Source of the DNA: Massilia norwichensis
GTDB taxonomy: Bacteria; Pseudomonadota; Gammaproteobacteria; Burkholderiales; Burkholderiaceae_D
NCBI RefSeq assembly: GCF_024753245.1
Contig: NZ_JANUGX010000013.1
Location: 1 to 64,000, forward strand
DNA length: 64,000 bases
Direction: 5' to 3'
Shown here: positions 12,160 through 23,175 of the stretch, piece by piece
How positions within the stretch are numbered: the stretch's first letter is position 1
Layout of the letters: every line of letters starts with the position of its first letter
Program-made: the position numbers and the translations under genes
Notes under the pieces: generated by a model
Database searches by the model: none
The model's input: only the letters and a program-made list of their open reading frames with translations
Told to the model about the DNA's origin: nothing

Positions 12160-14578
12160 CGGCCACCATGCGCGCCACCCGGCCCGAGAAATCGGTGAGC
12201 GAGAAGGGCTTGGTCATGATGTGCATGCCGGACTCCAGCGCGCCCTTGTTCAGCACCGCCGACTCGGCGTAGCCGGTCACGAACAGCACCTCGATACCCG
12301 GATGGCGGTCGCGCACGGCGGCGGCCAGCTGGCGCCCGTTCATCCCGCCCGGCAGGCCGACGTCCGTGATCAGGGCGTCGATGCGGCGGCCGTCGGCCTG
12401 GTCCAGCGCCGCCGCGGCGTTGGCCGCTTCCAGCACCTCGTGGCCGGCATCGCGCAGCAGCTCGGCGAGGATGGCGCGCAGCGGCTCCTCGTCGTCCACC
12501 AGCAGCAGCGTGGCGCGGCGCGCATGCGGCAGCGCGGCCAGCGGCAGCGGTGCCTCGTCCGGTGCCACGCTGCCGTGGCAGCGCGGCAGTTCGATGCTGA
12601 CGGTGGTGCCCTGCCCCGGCGCCGACTTCAGCCCGACCTGGCCGCCGCTCTGGTTGACGAAGCCGAACACCATCGACAGGCCCAGGCCGGTGCCCTCGCC
12701 GATCGGCTTGGTGGTGAAGAAGGGTTCGAACACGCGCGCGGCGATATCCGGGGGCATGCCGGCGCCATCGTCGATCACGCAGATGCGCACCTGGGGCAGC
12801 TCGCCGCGCAGCGCATCCTCGGTGCGGATGCGCAGCTGGCCGCCCTCGGGCATCGCATCGCGCGCATTGATGGCCAGGTTCAGCAGCGCGCTCTCGAGCT
12901 GGTTCGGGTCGCAGCAGACGACGCCCTCGCTGCTGCCGAGTTCCAGCCGCACCGCGATCGCGGGGCCCACGGTGCGGGCGATCAGGTCTCGCATCGACGA
13001 GACCAGTTTGTTGACGTCGGTCGGCTGCGGGTCCAGGGTCTGGCGGCGTGCGAAGGCGAGCAGGCGGTGGGTCAGGCTCGCGGCCCGGTGCGCCGCGCCC
13101 TCCGCGCCGTCGAGATAGCGCCGCAGGTTGCCGGTGCGGCCCTGGTCGAGGTGGAAGCGCGCCAGCTGCAGGTTGCCGACCACGCCGGCCAGCATATTGT
13201 TGAAGTCGTGCGCCAGGCCGCCGGTGAGCTGGCCGATGGATTCCATCTTCTGTGCCTGGCGCAGCGCATCCTCGGCCTGCTGCAGCGCCTCCCGGCGCGC
13301 CTTTTCCTCGGTCACGTCGCGTCCCGCCATGTACAGCAGCCGGCCCTGCGGGACCACGGTCCAGGAAAGCCAGCGCCAGCTGCCGTCGCGGTGGCGGCTG
13401 CGGATCTCGTACTGGTTGATCGGCCTGCCCGCAGCGAGCTGCGACAGCACCGCCTTCAGTTCGTCCAGCTGGTCCGGATGCGCGAACTCCACGAAGGGCG
13501 TCACCTGCAGCTCGGATTCGAGCCAGCCCAGGGTCTGCGTCATCGCCGGATTGCAGCTCAGGAAGTAGCCGTCGATGTTCGCCACCGCCAGGATGTCTTG
13601 CGAGATCATCCATAGGCGGTCGCGCTCGGCGGTGCGCTCGTCGAGCAGGCTTTCCAGCTTGCGGTTGGCGCTGCGCAGCGCGTTTTCCGCACGGGCGCGT
13701 TCGACCGCGTTCCAGGTGCGCTCGGCCACGTCTTCCGCCAGCGCGATCTCGTGCGGCGCCCAGGCCCGCGCGCCGCGCTGGTTGACGATCAGGATGCTGC
13801 GCAGCTTGCCGTCGCGCAGAATCGGCACGCCGATTTCGGCATTCGTCTGCACCGTCTGGAAGTTCTGCACCGTCTCGGGCTCGTCGGCCATCTGCGCGGC
13901 GATGTCGTCATGCACGCTGGTACGGCCAAGCTTCAGCTGGTCGAACAGGCCCTTGCCGAAATCGCTGACCGCGAACACGCCTTTCAGTACCGGAATGCTG
14001 CCGTCGGTGTAGTTGGAGTGGAACACGACCTCGTTCTCGTCCAGCTCGATTTCGGCGAACAGCACGCGGTTGGCCTGCAGCGCCTCGCCCAGCAGGGCGC
14101 TGGCGCGGCGCGCGATCTCGTAGGGATCGGCCAGGCCGCGCAGCTGGTCGGCCATACGCAGCTGGAAGGCCAGGCGCCGTTCGGTGAGGACGCGGCGCGT
14201 GGTGTCGGTGGCAGCGCCGACCAGGCCGGCGATGCTGCCGTCGTCCTCATAGATCGGCGAATACGAGAACGTGAACCAGGTCTGCTCGTCGCGCCCGTGC
14301 CGCCGCATCACCAGCGGCATGTCCTCGATGAAGATCGATTCGCCGGCCAGCGCGCGTTCGATCAGCGCTTCGAGCTGGCCCCACAGTTCGGACCACACGG
14401 CGCGGAAGGGCCGGCCCAGCGCAGCCGGGTGCTTGTCCTGCAAGAAGGCGATGTACGGTTCGTTGTACAGCATGCCCAGCTCCGGCCCCCAGACCATGAA
14501 CATCGGATGCTTGGAGTCGAGCATCAGGCGCACGACGGTGCGGATGGCCGGTGACCATGTCTCGGGCGCGCCCAGCAC
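12137..14578 (-). CDS. Hybrid sensor histidine kinase/response regulator (PAS-GAF-PAS-HK-REC)
   Basis: About 813 residues, cytoplasmic, with no membrane helix. Domains in order: an N-terminal PAS typical of LGAPETW-type kinases, GAF (about 145-290), a short coiled coil, PAS (about 320-430), HisKA with GGLAHDFNNMLAG (His near 456), HATPase with FFTTKPIGEGTGLGLSM, and a C-terminal receiver with acceptor Asp in ALITDVGLPGG and Lys in IMTKPFS. The printed start is a GTG with no ribosome site. The homologous N-terminus (HDWTGSVLGAPETW) continues upstream in frame without an ATG, so the true start is probably around 14630. The ligand is unknown. Confidence 0.9.
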   Translation of the reverse strand: MLGAPETWSPAIRTVVRLMLDSKHPMFMVWGPELGMLYNEPYIAFLQDKHPAALGRPFRAVWSELWGQLEALIERALAGESIFIEDMPLVMRRHGRDEQTWFTFSYSPIYEDDGSIAGLVGAATDTTRRVLTERRLAFQLRMADQLRGLADPYEIARRASALLGEALQANRVLFAEIELDENEVVFHSNYTDGSIPVLKGVFAVSDFGKGLFDQLKLGRTSVHDDIAAQMADEPETVQNFQTVQTNAEIGVPILRDGKLRSILIVNQRGARAWAPHEIALAEDVAERTWNAVERARAENALRSANRKLESLLDERTAERDRLWMISQDILAVANIDGYFLSCNPAMTQTLGWLESELQVTPFVEFAHPDQLDELKAVLSQLAAGRPINQYEIRSRHRDGSWRWLSWTVVPQGRLLYMAGRDVTEEKARREALQQAEDALRQAQKMESIGQLTGGLAHDFNNMLAGVVGNLQLARFHLDQGRTGNLRRYLDGAEGAAHRAASLTHRLLAFARRQTLDPQPTDVNKLVSSMRDLIARTVGPAIAVRLELGSSEGVVCCDPNQLESALLNLAINARDAMPEGGQLRIRTEDALRGELPQVRICVIDDGAGMPPDIAARVFEPFFTTKPIGEGTGLGLSMVFGFVNQSGGQVGLKSAPGQGTTVSIELPRCHGSVAPDEAPLPLAALPHARRATLLLVDDEEPLRAILAELLRDAGHEVLEAANAAAALDQADGRRIDALITDVGLPGGMNGRQLAAAVRDRHPGIEVLFVTGYAESAVLNKGALESGMHIMTKPFSLTDFSGRVARMVAASAPPAR

Positions 14579-14723
14579 CGATCCAGTCCAGTCGTGGCCG
14601 GAAAACAGGGAGGAGAAGTTCTTGGTAACGTGTGAAATAAGCGCTCCGGGACCAAGGCGCCGGCAATCCGGCCTGCATTCATTGTAGCGCCGCGCCGCCG
14701 GAGACGGCGCGCGGCCCTTCCGC

Positions 14724-15080
14724 TCAGAGCATCGTTTCCAGATGCTCGACCAGGATCTCGAGCGACACCGGTTTCGGGAAGAAGCGCACCTGCTCCAGGG
14801 TCGGGCCGACCTCGATCGGATTGGCCGAGATCATCACGGCCGGCAGGCCGGGCTGCAGCGCGCGCAGGCGGCGCAGCAATTCGTCGCCGTTCATGCCCGG
14901 CATCTTGTAGTCGGTGATGACGACATCGGGCGCATCTGCCCGAAAGGCATCGAGCGCCTGCTCGCCGCTGTAGGCCACCGACACGCGGTAGCCCTTGATC
15001 GACAGGTAACGCTCGAAGACATAGCCGACGGCCTCTTCGTCGTCGACCACCAGGATATGTTTTAGCTTTGAATCATCCAC
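14724..15080 (-). CDS. Stand-alone response-regulator receiver protein
   Basis: 118 residues made of a single CheY-like receiver. It has the acidic pair in VVDDEEAVGY, the phosphoacceptor Asp in DVVITDYKMPGMNG, the switch Ser in VMISANP and Lys in RFFPKPVS. There is no output domain, so it acts as a phosphorelay or diffusible regulator. It lies 145 bp upstream of the hybrid kinase on the same strand and may be a partner; the pairing is inferred from position only. Confidence 0.9.
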   Translation of the reverse strand: MDDSKLKHILVVDDEEAVGYVFERYLSIKGYRVSVAYSGEQALDAFRADAPDVVITDYKMPGMNGDELLRRLRALQPGLPAVMISANPIEVGPTLEQVRFFPKPVSLEILVEHLETML

Positions 15081-15097
15081 GCATCGCCAGGGCGCCA

Positions 15098-15139
15098 GGC
15101 CTCATGTAACAATCTAACAAGCAAATGTAACATGAGGCC
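15098..15139. repeat. 10-bp perfect inverted repeat between glnB and the receiver gene
   Basis: GGCCTCATGT and ACATGAGGCC are separated by a 22-nt A-rich loop that contains repeated TAACA. There is no T-run, so a simple intrinsic terminator for glnB is not supported. It ends 18 bp upstream of the receiver start and could equally be an operator. Confidence 0.5.
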
Positions 15140-15159
15140 GGCGCGCAGGACAAGCAGAT

Positions 15160-15510
<351 letters not shown>

Positions 15511-15523
15511 CTATCAGGTTCTG

Positions 15524-17590
<2,067 letters not shown>

Positions 17591-17619
17591 GTTCAGCTTT
17601 TCATTATTCGGAAGTCATC

Positions 17620-18768
17620 TTGAATTATCGCACGCATATCGCTTCCTCTCTGTCCGAGATCGGTCAAACGGCCTGGGACGGACTGGTCGCCAGGCAGGAC
17701 AACGCCAACCCTTTCCTCTCGTATGCCTTCCTGCACGCGCTGCACGAATCCGGCAGCGCCACGCCGGAGACCGGCTGGCAGCCGCAGTTCATCGTCCTCT
17801 ACGACGACGCAGGTGATGGGGAGCAGCTGGTCGCCGCCCTGCCGCTCTACGTGAAAGGCCATTCCTACGGCGAATACGTGTTCGACTGGGCCTGGGCCGA
17901 CGCCTACCAGCGCAACGGCCTCGATTACTACCCCAAGCTGCTGAGCGCCATTCCGTTCACGCCGGTGACCGGCTCGCGCCTGCTGGCCGTCGATGCGCGC
18001 GCGCGTGCCGCGCTGATCGAGGTATTGCAAGGAACCCAGCAGGCGAGCGACGTTTCTTCGACCCACATCCTGTTCCCGCCCGACGAGCAGGCGCGCCAGC
18101 TCGGCGAAGCGGGCTACCTGCTGCGCAGCGGCGTGCAGTTCCACTGGATGAACGCCGGCTACGCTTCCTTCGACGAGTTCTTGTCCACGCTGGAGCAGAA
18201 GAAACGCAAGAACATCCGCGCAGAGCGCCGCAAGGTGCTTGAAGCCGGCGTGACGATGCGCCGCGTGCGCGGCATCGATGCGACGGACGACGACTGGCGC
18301 TTCTTCACGCGCTGCTATCGCCATACCTATGCCGAGCATTACTCGAAACCCTACCTGAACCTGGACTTCTTCCGCCGCATCGGGCGCGAGATGCCGGCCA
18401 ATCTGCTGCTGGTGATCGCCGAACGGAACGGCGAACCGATCGCCGCTTCGCTGGTCGTGCATGACGAGACCACTTTGTATGGCCGCTACTGGGGCGCGCT
18501 CGAGCACGTGCCCTGCCTGCACTTCGAGACCGCCTACTACCAGCCGCTGGAATTCTGCATCGAGCAGAAGATCCAGGTGTTCGAAGGCGGCGCCCAGGGC
18601 GAGCACAAGATGGCGCGCGGCTTCCTGCCGACCCGGACCTGGTCGGCGCACTGGCTGGCGCATCCTTCGTTCTCGAATGCGGTGGAGACCTTCCTGCAGC
18701 GGGAAAGCGGCGGCATCGACGACTATATCGATGAGCTGAACGAGCGCAATCCGTTCAAGGGGAGCTAA
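17620..18768 (+). CDS. COG3146-type N-acyltransferase (GNAT fold)
   Basis: 382 residues of the predicted N-acyltransferase family (DUF482/COG3146), related to FemAB/GNAT proteins. Recognisable segments are NPFLSYAFLHALHESG near the N-terminus, GEYVFDWAWADAY, the basic KKRKNIRAERRKV (about residue 195) and FEGGAQGEHKMARGFLP near the end. The start is TTG, chosen because GGAAG lies 6 nt upstream. The cellular substrate of this family is not known to me. It sits 29 bp divergent from nadE. Confidence 0.82.
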   Translation: MNYRTHIASSLSEIGQTAWDGLVARQDNANPFLSYAFLHALHESGSATPETGWQPQFIVLYDDAGDGEQLVAALPLYVKGHSYGEYVFDWAWADAYQRNGLDYYPKLLSAIPFTPVTGSRLLAVDARARAALIEVLQGTQQASDVSSTHILFPPDEQARQLGEAGYLLRSGVQFHWMNAGYASFDEFLSTLEQKKRKNIRAERRKVLEAGVTMRRVRGIDATDDDWRFFTRCYRHTYAEHYSKPYLNLDFFRRIGREMPANLLLVIAERNGEPIAASLVVHDETTLYGRYWGALEHVPCLHFETAYYQPLEFCIEQKIQVFEGGAQGEHKMARGFLPTRTWSAHWLAHPSFSNAVETFLQRESGGIDDYIDELNERNPFKGS

Positions 18769-18837
18769 CGGAACGCGGCCGTTTGCCGCACGATGCTAAG
18801 CTTTTCCCACGCCTTGAACGCAGACCGGGAGAACAGC

Positions 18838-20622
18838 ATGAGCAAGACCGTCGGTGATTTCTTCGTCGAACGCCTGTACGAATGGGGGGTGCGCACCATC
18901 TTCGGCTACCCCGGCGACGGCATCAACGGCGTGCTCGGCGCGCTCGACCGCGCCAAGCACAAGATCGAATTCATCCAGGTGCGGCACGAAGAGATGGCGG
19001 CCTTCATGGCCTCGGCCCACGCCAAGTTCACCGGCCAGCCCGGGGTCTGCCTGTCGACCGGCGGACCGGGCGCGGCCCACCTGGTGACCGGCCTCTACGA
19101 CGCCAAGCTGGACCACATGCCGGTGCTGGCGATCTGCGGCCAGTCCGCGCAGACTGCGCGCGGCGCCCACTACCAGCAGGAAGTCAACCTCGACCGCCTG
19201 TTCCAGGACGTGGCCGATTACGTGCACGAAGCGGCCGTGCCCTCGCAGGTGCGGCACCTGCTCGACCGCGCGATGCGCACCATCCTCGGACGCAACGGCA
19301 TCGGCGTGCTGGTGCTGCCCAACGACCTGCAAGAAAAGCCGTATGAGGACCCGCCGCGCAAGCACGGCTCGGTGTTCTCCGGCGTCGGCTACGGCAAGCC
19401 GCGCATCGTGCCGCAGGAGGCCGACCTGCGGCGCGCGGCCGAGGTCCTCAACGCCGGCAAGAAGGTGGCGATCCTGGTCGGCGCCGGCGCGCTGCACGCC
19501 ACCGACGAGGTCATCGCCGTGGCCGACCGCCTGCAGGCCGGCGCCGCAAAGGCTCTGCTGGGCAAGGCCGCCCTGCCCGACGACCTGCCCTGGGTCACGG
19601 GCTCGATCGGCATCCTCGGCACCAAGGCCAGCTGGGACATGATGAACCACTGCGACACGCTGCTGATGGTCGGCACCGGCTTCCCCTACGCCGAGTTCCT
19701 GCCCGAAGAGGGAAAAGCGCGCGCGGTCCAGATCGACATCGACCCGACCATGCTCGGCCTGCGCTACCCGGCCGAAGTCAACCTGCACGGCGACAGCGCC
19801 GAAACCCTGCGCCTGCTGCTGCCGCTGCTGGAACAGAAGACCGGCGACTGGCGGCGCCACGTCGAAAGCCAGGTGCAGGATTCCTGGAAGCTGCTCGAAA
19901 ACCGCGCCCTGCAGCCGGCAAATCCGGTCAATCCGCAGCGCGTGACCTGGGAACTGTCGCCGCAGTTGCCGCCGGACGCCATCGTCACCAGCGACTCCGG
20001 CTCCTGCGCCAACTGGTTCGCGCGCGACCTGCGCGTGCAGCGCGGGCAGATGTATTCGCTGTCCGGCGGCCTGGCCTCGATGGGCGCGGCGGTGCCGTAT
20101 GCGATCGCCGCCAAGTTCGCGCACCCGGACCGGCCCGTGATCGCGCTGGTCGGCGACGGCGCCATGCAGATGAATAACATGGCCGAGCTGATCACGGTGG
20201 CCAAGTATTGGCGTTTGTGGAAGGATCCGCGCTGGATCGTCTGCGTCTTCAACAACCAGGACCTGAACCAGGTGACCTGGGAACAGCGCGTCATGGAGGG
20301 CAATCCGAAGTTCGAGGCCACCCAGCAGATTCCGGACGTGCCCTATCACAAGTTCGCGGAGCTGATCGGCTTGAAGGGGATCTATTGCGACAGCGGCTCG
20401 GAAGTCGCCACCGCCTGGCGCGAAGCCTTTGCCTCGGACCGCCCGGTGGTGCTGGAATTCAGGACCGATCCGGAAGTGCCGCCCCTGCCCTCGCACATCA
20501 CGCTGGATCAGGCCAAGTCCTTCATGAGCGCGATCGTCAAGGGCGATCCGAAGGAAGGGTCGATGCTGGCTGGGGTGGCGCGGCAGGTGTTTAGTAGTAT
20601 TCTGCCGAAGGATAAAGATTGA
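18838..20622 (+). CDS. Thiamine-diphosphate-dependent enzyme, pyruvate oxidase/acetolactate synthase-like
   Basis: 594 residues of the three-domain ThDP family. The N-terminal PYR domain has the activating Glu51 in VRHEEMAAF and GGPGAAHLVTGLYDAK. The central domain (about 200-340) contains VGAGALHATDEV. The C-terminal PP domain has the Mg/ThDP motif GDGAMQMNNMAE through VCVFNNQDLN (about 440-475). GGGAGA precedes the ATG. Similarity in outline is closest to PoxB-like enzymes, but the electron acceptor and substrate cannot be assigned. There is no regulatory subunit next door, which argues against an IlvB-type acetolactate synthase. Confidence 0.85.
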   Translation: MSKTVGDFFVERLYEWGVRTIFGYPGDGINGVLGALDRAKHKIEFIQVRHEEMAAFMASAHAKFTGQPGVCLSTGGPGAAHLVTGLYDAKLDHMPVLAICGQSAQTARGAHYQQEVNLDRLFQDVADYVHEAAVPSQVRHLLDRAMRTILGRNGIGVLVLPNDLQEKPYEDPPRKHGSVFSGVGYGKPRIVPQEADLRRAAEVLNAGKKVAILVGAGALHATDEVIAVADRLQAGAAKALLGKAALPDDLPWVTGSIGILGTKASWDMMNHCDTLLMVGTGFPYAEFLPEEGKARAVQIDIDPTMLGLRYPAEVNLHGDSAETLRLLLPLLEQKTGDWRRHVESQVQDSWKLLENRALQPANPVNPQRVTWELSPQLPPDAIVTSDSGSCANWFARDLRVQRGQMYSLSGGLASMGAAVPYAIAAKFAHPDRPVIALVGDGAMQMNNMAELITVAKYWRLWKDPRWIVCVFNNQDLNQVTWEQRVMEGNPKFEATQQIPDVPYHKFAELIGLKGIYCDSGSEVATAWREAFASDRPVVLEFRTDPEVPPLPSHITLDQAKSFMSAIVKGDPKEGSMLAGVARQVFSSILPKDKD

Positions 20623-20668
20623 ATTACTGGCCAGCGCTTGGAATAAACGTTTGTAGAATTCTAAAACT

Positions 20669-21916
20669 TTAGATTTTACTTACGTTTACATACTCCTCGC
20701 GCACGGCCGTAACTTGAACTAATTCTCCGCCCGGATTGACTTTTACAAAGACATCCTCAGCAAAATTATAAGTACAAATAAATTCTTTTTCACTCAGGAA
20801 TTCGGATTTTGCAAGAGGTGCGACAGCGTTCATTTTCTCGTTAAGCGTCGTCTCCAATGCGTTACCAGACTTATCGAAAACAGGAATCTCACCTTTCACT
20901 TGAATAACTTCGAAGTGCTCGCTCATTTGAAGCTCTTGGAACCTCATGAGGGCAGCTTCATTTTCAAAATAATATTGAAAACGTAAGAACGGCACACCAT
21001 AAACTTCTCGACTTAATTCTTCACCAAAGATCTTTCGAAAAGATTTTTTTTCGATATCGTTGACCCCTACGACGAAAAGATGATCTGGATACATTTTCTT
21101 AGACAAGCTTACGCCAACCGCAAATAGTTGGTGCAGGTGCATCAAACAGCTTAGGCCGCCTGCTCGATGACTACAAAGCACTAAAAAATGCTTCTTTTTT
21201 GCGATATCCAGATACTTTTCTAATGAAGAAAACAAGTTTCTCTCGAAACCGCTACCAATATTTACATACTTCTCTACACGGCTGTGGTCTGCGTGAAAGA
21301 GTATCTCAGCGATTTCCACCGCTGCGTCGTCATGAAAGTATTCAGGAATAGTATCGACAGCAAATTCATAAGCTATTTTTAGCAATCCGATCTTAAATTC
21401 AAACAGATCGATGGAGAAGCCGCCTTGAATATTTGGGCGGGCGATTGACCTTACCGCCTGCTCTGGCAACTTCAACTGCTCAAGTGGCACCTTCAATTTT
21501 TTCGCCACGCCATCCAGGATGCCGCTCAGCTTATTCTTATCGCTGGCATCGACACAGATGCTGACCCTGGTCCCATCATCGAGTTTTTCGTACTCCACAG
21601 TCGGAACGACATACGGCACAAGTTTGCCGTCGCCATCTATGCGGAGTTGCACCCTGCGGCTTTCTTCGCCATCTATCCGGTGAATCCCAATGAACGGATT
21701 TGGCAGTTTTTTCGATTTTCCTTTTAAGCCCAGGGTAAATCGCTGAAACTCGGAAAACTTGTGATTAACAAGCTTGACATCGACAGTCGAGCCCATCCGG
21801 GAATTACACTGAGTGCAAACGGAATAGATGTGATAGTACCCACCCAGCGCATCCGGAATCACATGTTCATCTGAAAACGCTTCCTTGAACTTACGACAGA
21901 TAATGCACTGTTTCAT
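20669..21916 (-). CDS. HNH-type zinc-finger nuclease-like protein, A+T-rich orphan
   Basis: 415 residues. The first 40 form an HNH-like zinc module: C4-x2-C7, EHVIPDALGG with His18, and C34-x2-C37-N38. This arrangement matches HNH nucleases of the EHxIPxxLGG type. The remaining ~370 residues are unrecognised, with mixed alpha/beta character, no membrane helix and no second motif I can name. Base composition is far more A+T-rich than all neighbours (many AAA, ATT and GAA codons), pointing to horizontal acquisition. It lies alone between the ThDP enzyme and a LysR gene, with no modification methylase or other partner. Nuclease activity and a defence role are inferences. Confidence 0.75.
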   Translation of the reverse strand: MKQCIICRKFKEAFSDEHVIPDALGGYYHIYSVCTQCNSRMGSTVDVKLVNHKFSEFQRFTLGLKGKSKKLPNPFIGIHRIDGEESRRVQLRIDGDGKLVPYVVPTVEYEKLDDGTRVSICVDASDKNKLSGILDGVAKKLKVPLEQLKLPEQAVRSIARPNIQGGFSIDLFEFKIGLLKIAYEFAVDTIPEYFHDDAAVEIAEILFHADHSRVEKYVNIGSGFERNLFSSLEKYLDIAKKKHFLVLCSHRAGGLSCLMHLHQLFAVGVSLSKKMYPDHLFVVGVNDIEKKSFRKIFGEELSREVYGVPFLRFQYYFENEAALMRFQELQMSEHFEVIQVKGEIPVFDKSGNALETTLNEKMNAVAPLAKSEFLSEKEFICTYNFAEDVFVKVNPGGELVQVTAVREEYVNVSKI

Positions 21917-21982
21917 TCATGCCCAATTCATCATTAAAAATTAGCCCGGCATACTATCACTTCTTGGGATGCACCAGCACGC

Positions 21983-22903
21983 TCACGCCGCCCGCCCCAT
22001 ATCGCCCTTTTCCCACCACAGCGACGGATTGTTGTCAGCCAGGTCGCGCAACAGTTCCCACACCACTTTCACCCGCCGCAGGCGGTACAGGTCGGTCGGC
22101 GCGGCCAGCCAGAACGAGCGCTCGGCGTAGAAGCCCGGCAGCACCGGCACCAGGCGGCCGTCGTCGGGAATCGCGTACGGCGGCGCCATCATCAGGCCCA
22201 TGCCCAGCGCCACCGCCTCGACCTGGGCACCCATGCCGAGCGAGCAGAAACGCCGGCGCGGCGTGAAGCCGAGTTCGTTCAGGTAGGATAGCTCGCGGCT
22301 GGCCAGGCGGTCCTGCACGTAGTCGACGAAGTCGTGGCGTTCGAGGTCGGCGTGGCTGCGGATCGGCGGATGGCGCGCCAGGTAGTCCGGCGAACCGTAC
22401 AGGTAGAAGCGGAAGGAGGCCAGGCGCGTGACGACGTAGCGGCCGGTGGCGGGCGGGTCCAGCATCACGCCCAGGTCGGCCTCGCGGTTGGCCAGGTTGG
22501 CGAAGCGTGCCAGCGACAGCATCTCGATCGACAAGTCCGGATGGGTATCGAGCAGCTTGACCAGCAGCGGCGCCACCACCCGCACCCCGAACACGTCCGG
22601 CACGCCGAGCCGCACCACGCCCTGGGCGCCGACTTCGGTGCCGCCCAGTTGTTCGAGCGCGGCCAGCGAGGCGCCTTCCATCGCTTCCGCATGCGGCAGC
22701 AGCGCGTGGCCCATTTCCGTCAGCTCGTAGCCCTCGCGCGAGCGGTCGAACAGGGTCGTGCCGAGCTGGGCTTCCAGGCGGTCGATGCGCCGCGCCACGG
22801 TCGTGTGCTCGACTTCCAGCCGGCGCGAGGCGCCCGACAAGGTGCCGGCGCGCGCCAGTTCGAGGAAGAAACGCAGGTCGGTCCACTCAGGCAGGCTATT
22901 CAT
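21983..22903 (-). CDS. LysR-family transcriptional regulator
   Basis: 306 residues from MNSLPEWTDLRFFLE. The N-terminal winged helix (about residues 8-66) includes the LysR signature GASRRLEVEHTTVARRIDRLE. A C-terminal substrate-binding-like effector domain follows from about residue 95. It is divergent from the TonB-dependent receptor with 272 bp between the starts, the classic arrangement for LysR control of a neighbouring operon. The likely target is therefore the receptor-hydrolase-ABC locus; the co-inducer is unknown. Confidence 0.9.
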   Translation of the reverse strand: MNSLPEWTDLRFFLELARAGTLSGASRRLEVEHTTVARRIDRLEAQLGTTLFDRSREGYELTEMGHALLPHAEAMEGASLAALEQLGGTEVGAQGVVRLGVPDVFGVRVVAPLLVKLLDTHPDLSIEMLSLARFANLANREADLGVMLDPPATGRYVVTRLASFRFYLYGSPDYLARHPPIRSHADLERHDFVDYVQDRLASRELSYLNELGFTPRRRFCSLGMGAQVEAVALGMGLMMAPPYAIPDDGRLVPVLPGFYAERSFWLAAPTDLYRLRRVKVVWELLRDLADNNPSLWWEKGDMGRAA

Positions 22904-23175
22904 ATGGTGATTGTCTGATATCAACAACAATGATTGTGCACCAGTGAACATGCAGCCGCCAGAAGTTTCCAGGGTTCACGCACAAAGCCGCCACACACAG
23001 AGTGAAAACCACGCTTCTCCGGCACACCGACGCACGACACGGCCGAGTTCCTGTGCATTTTTGCACACCCTATGAGCGCGTTGTTATCTATTCAACCAAG
23101 TTTGAGCGATGCAAACTCTGCAGCGTGCGAAAACCTGAACGCATGCTGCTATTAAAAATTATTAGGAGACATACG
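22904..23175. promoter_or_regulatory. Divergent control region between lysR and the TonB-dependent receptor
   Basis: 272 bp separating two divergent starts. It is less G+C-rich than its flanks and contains A/T-rich stretches near 23085-23165. AGGAGA lies 6 nt before the receptor ATG. I could not single out a convincing T-N11-A LysR box or a clear -35/-10 pair, so it is called on position only. Confidence 0.45.
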
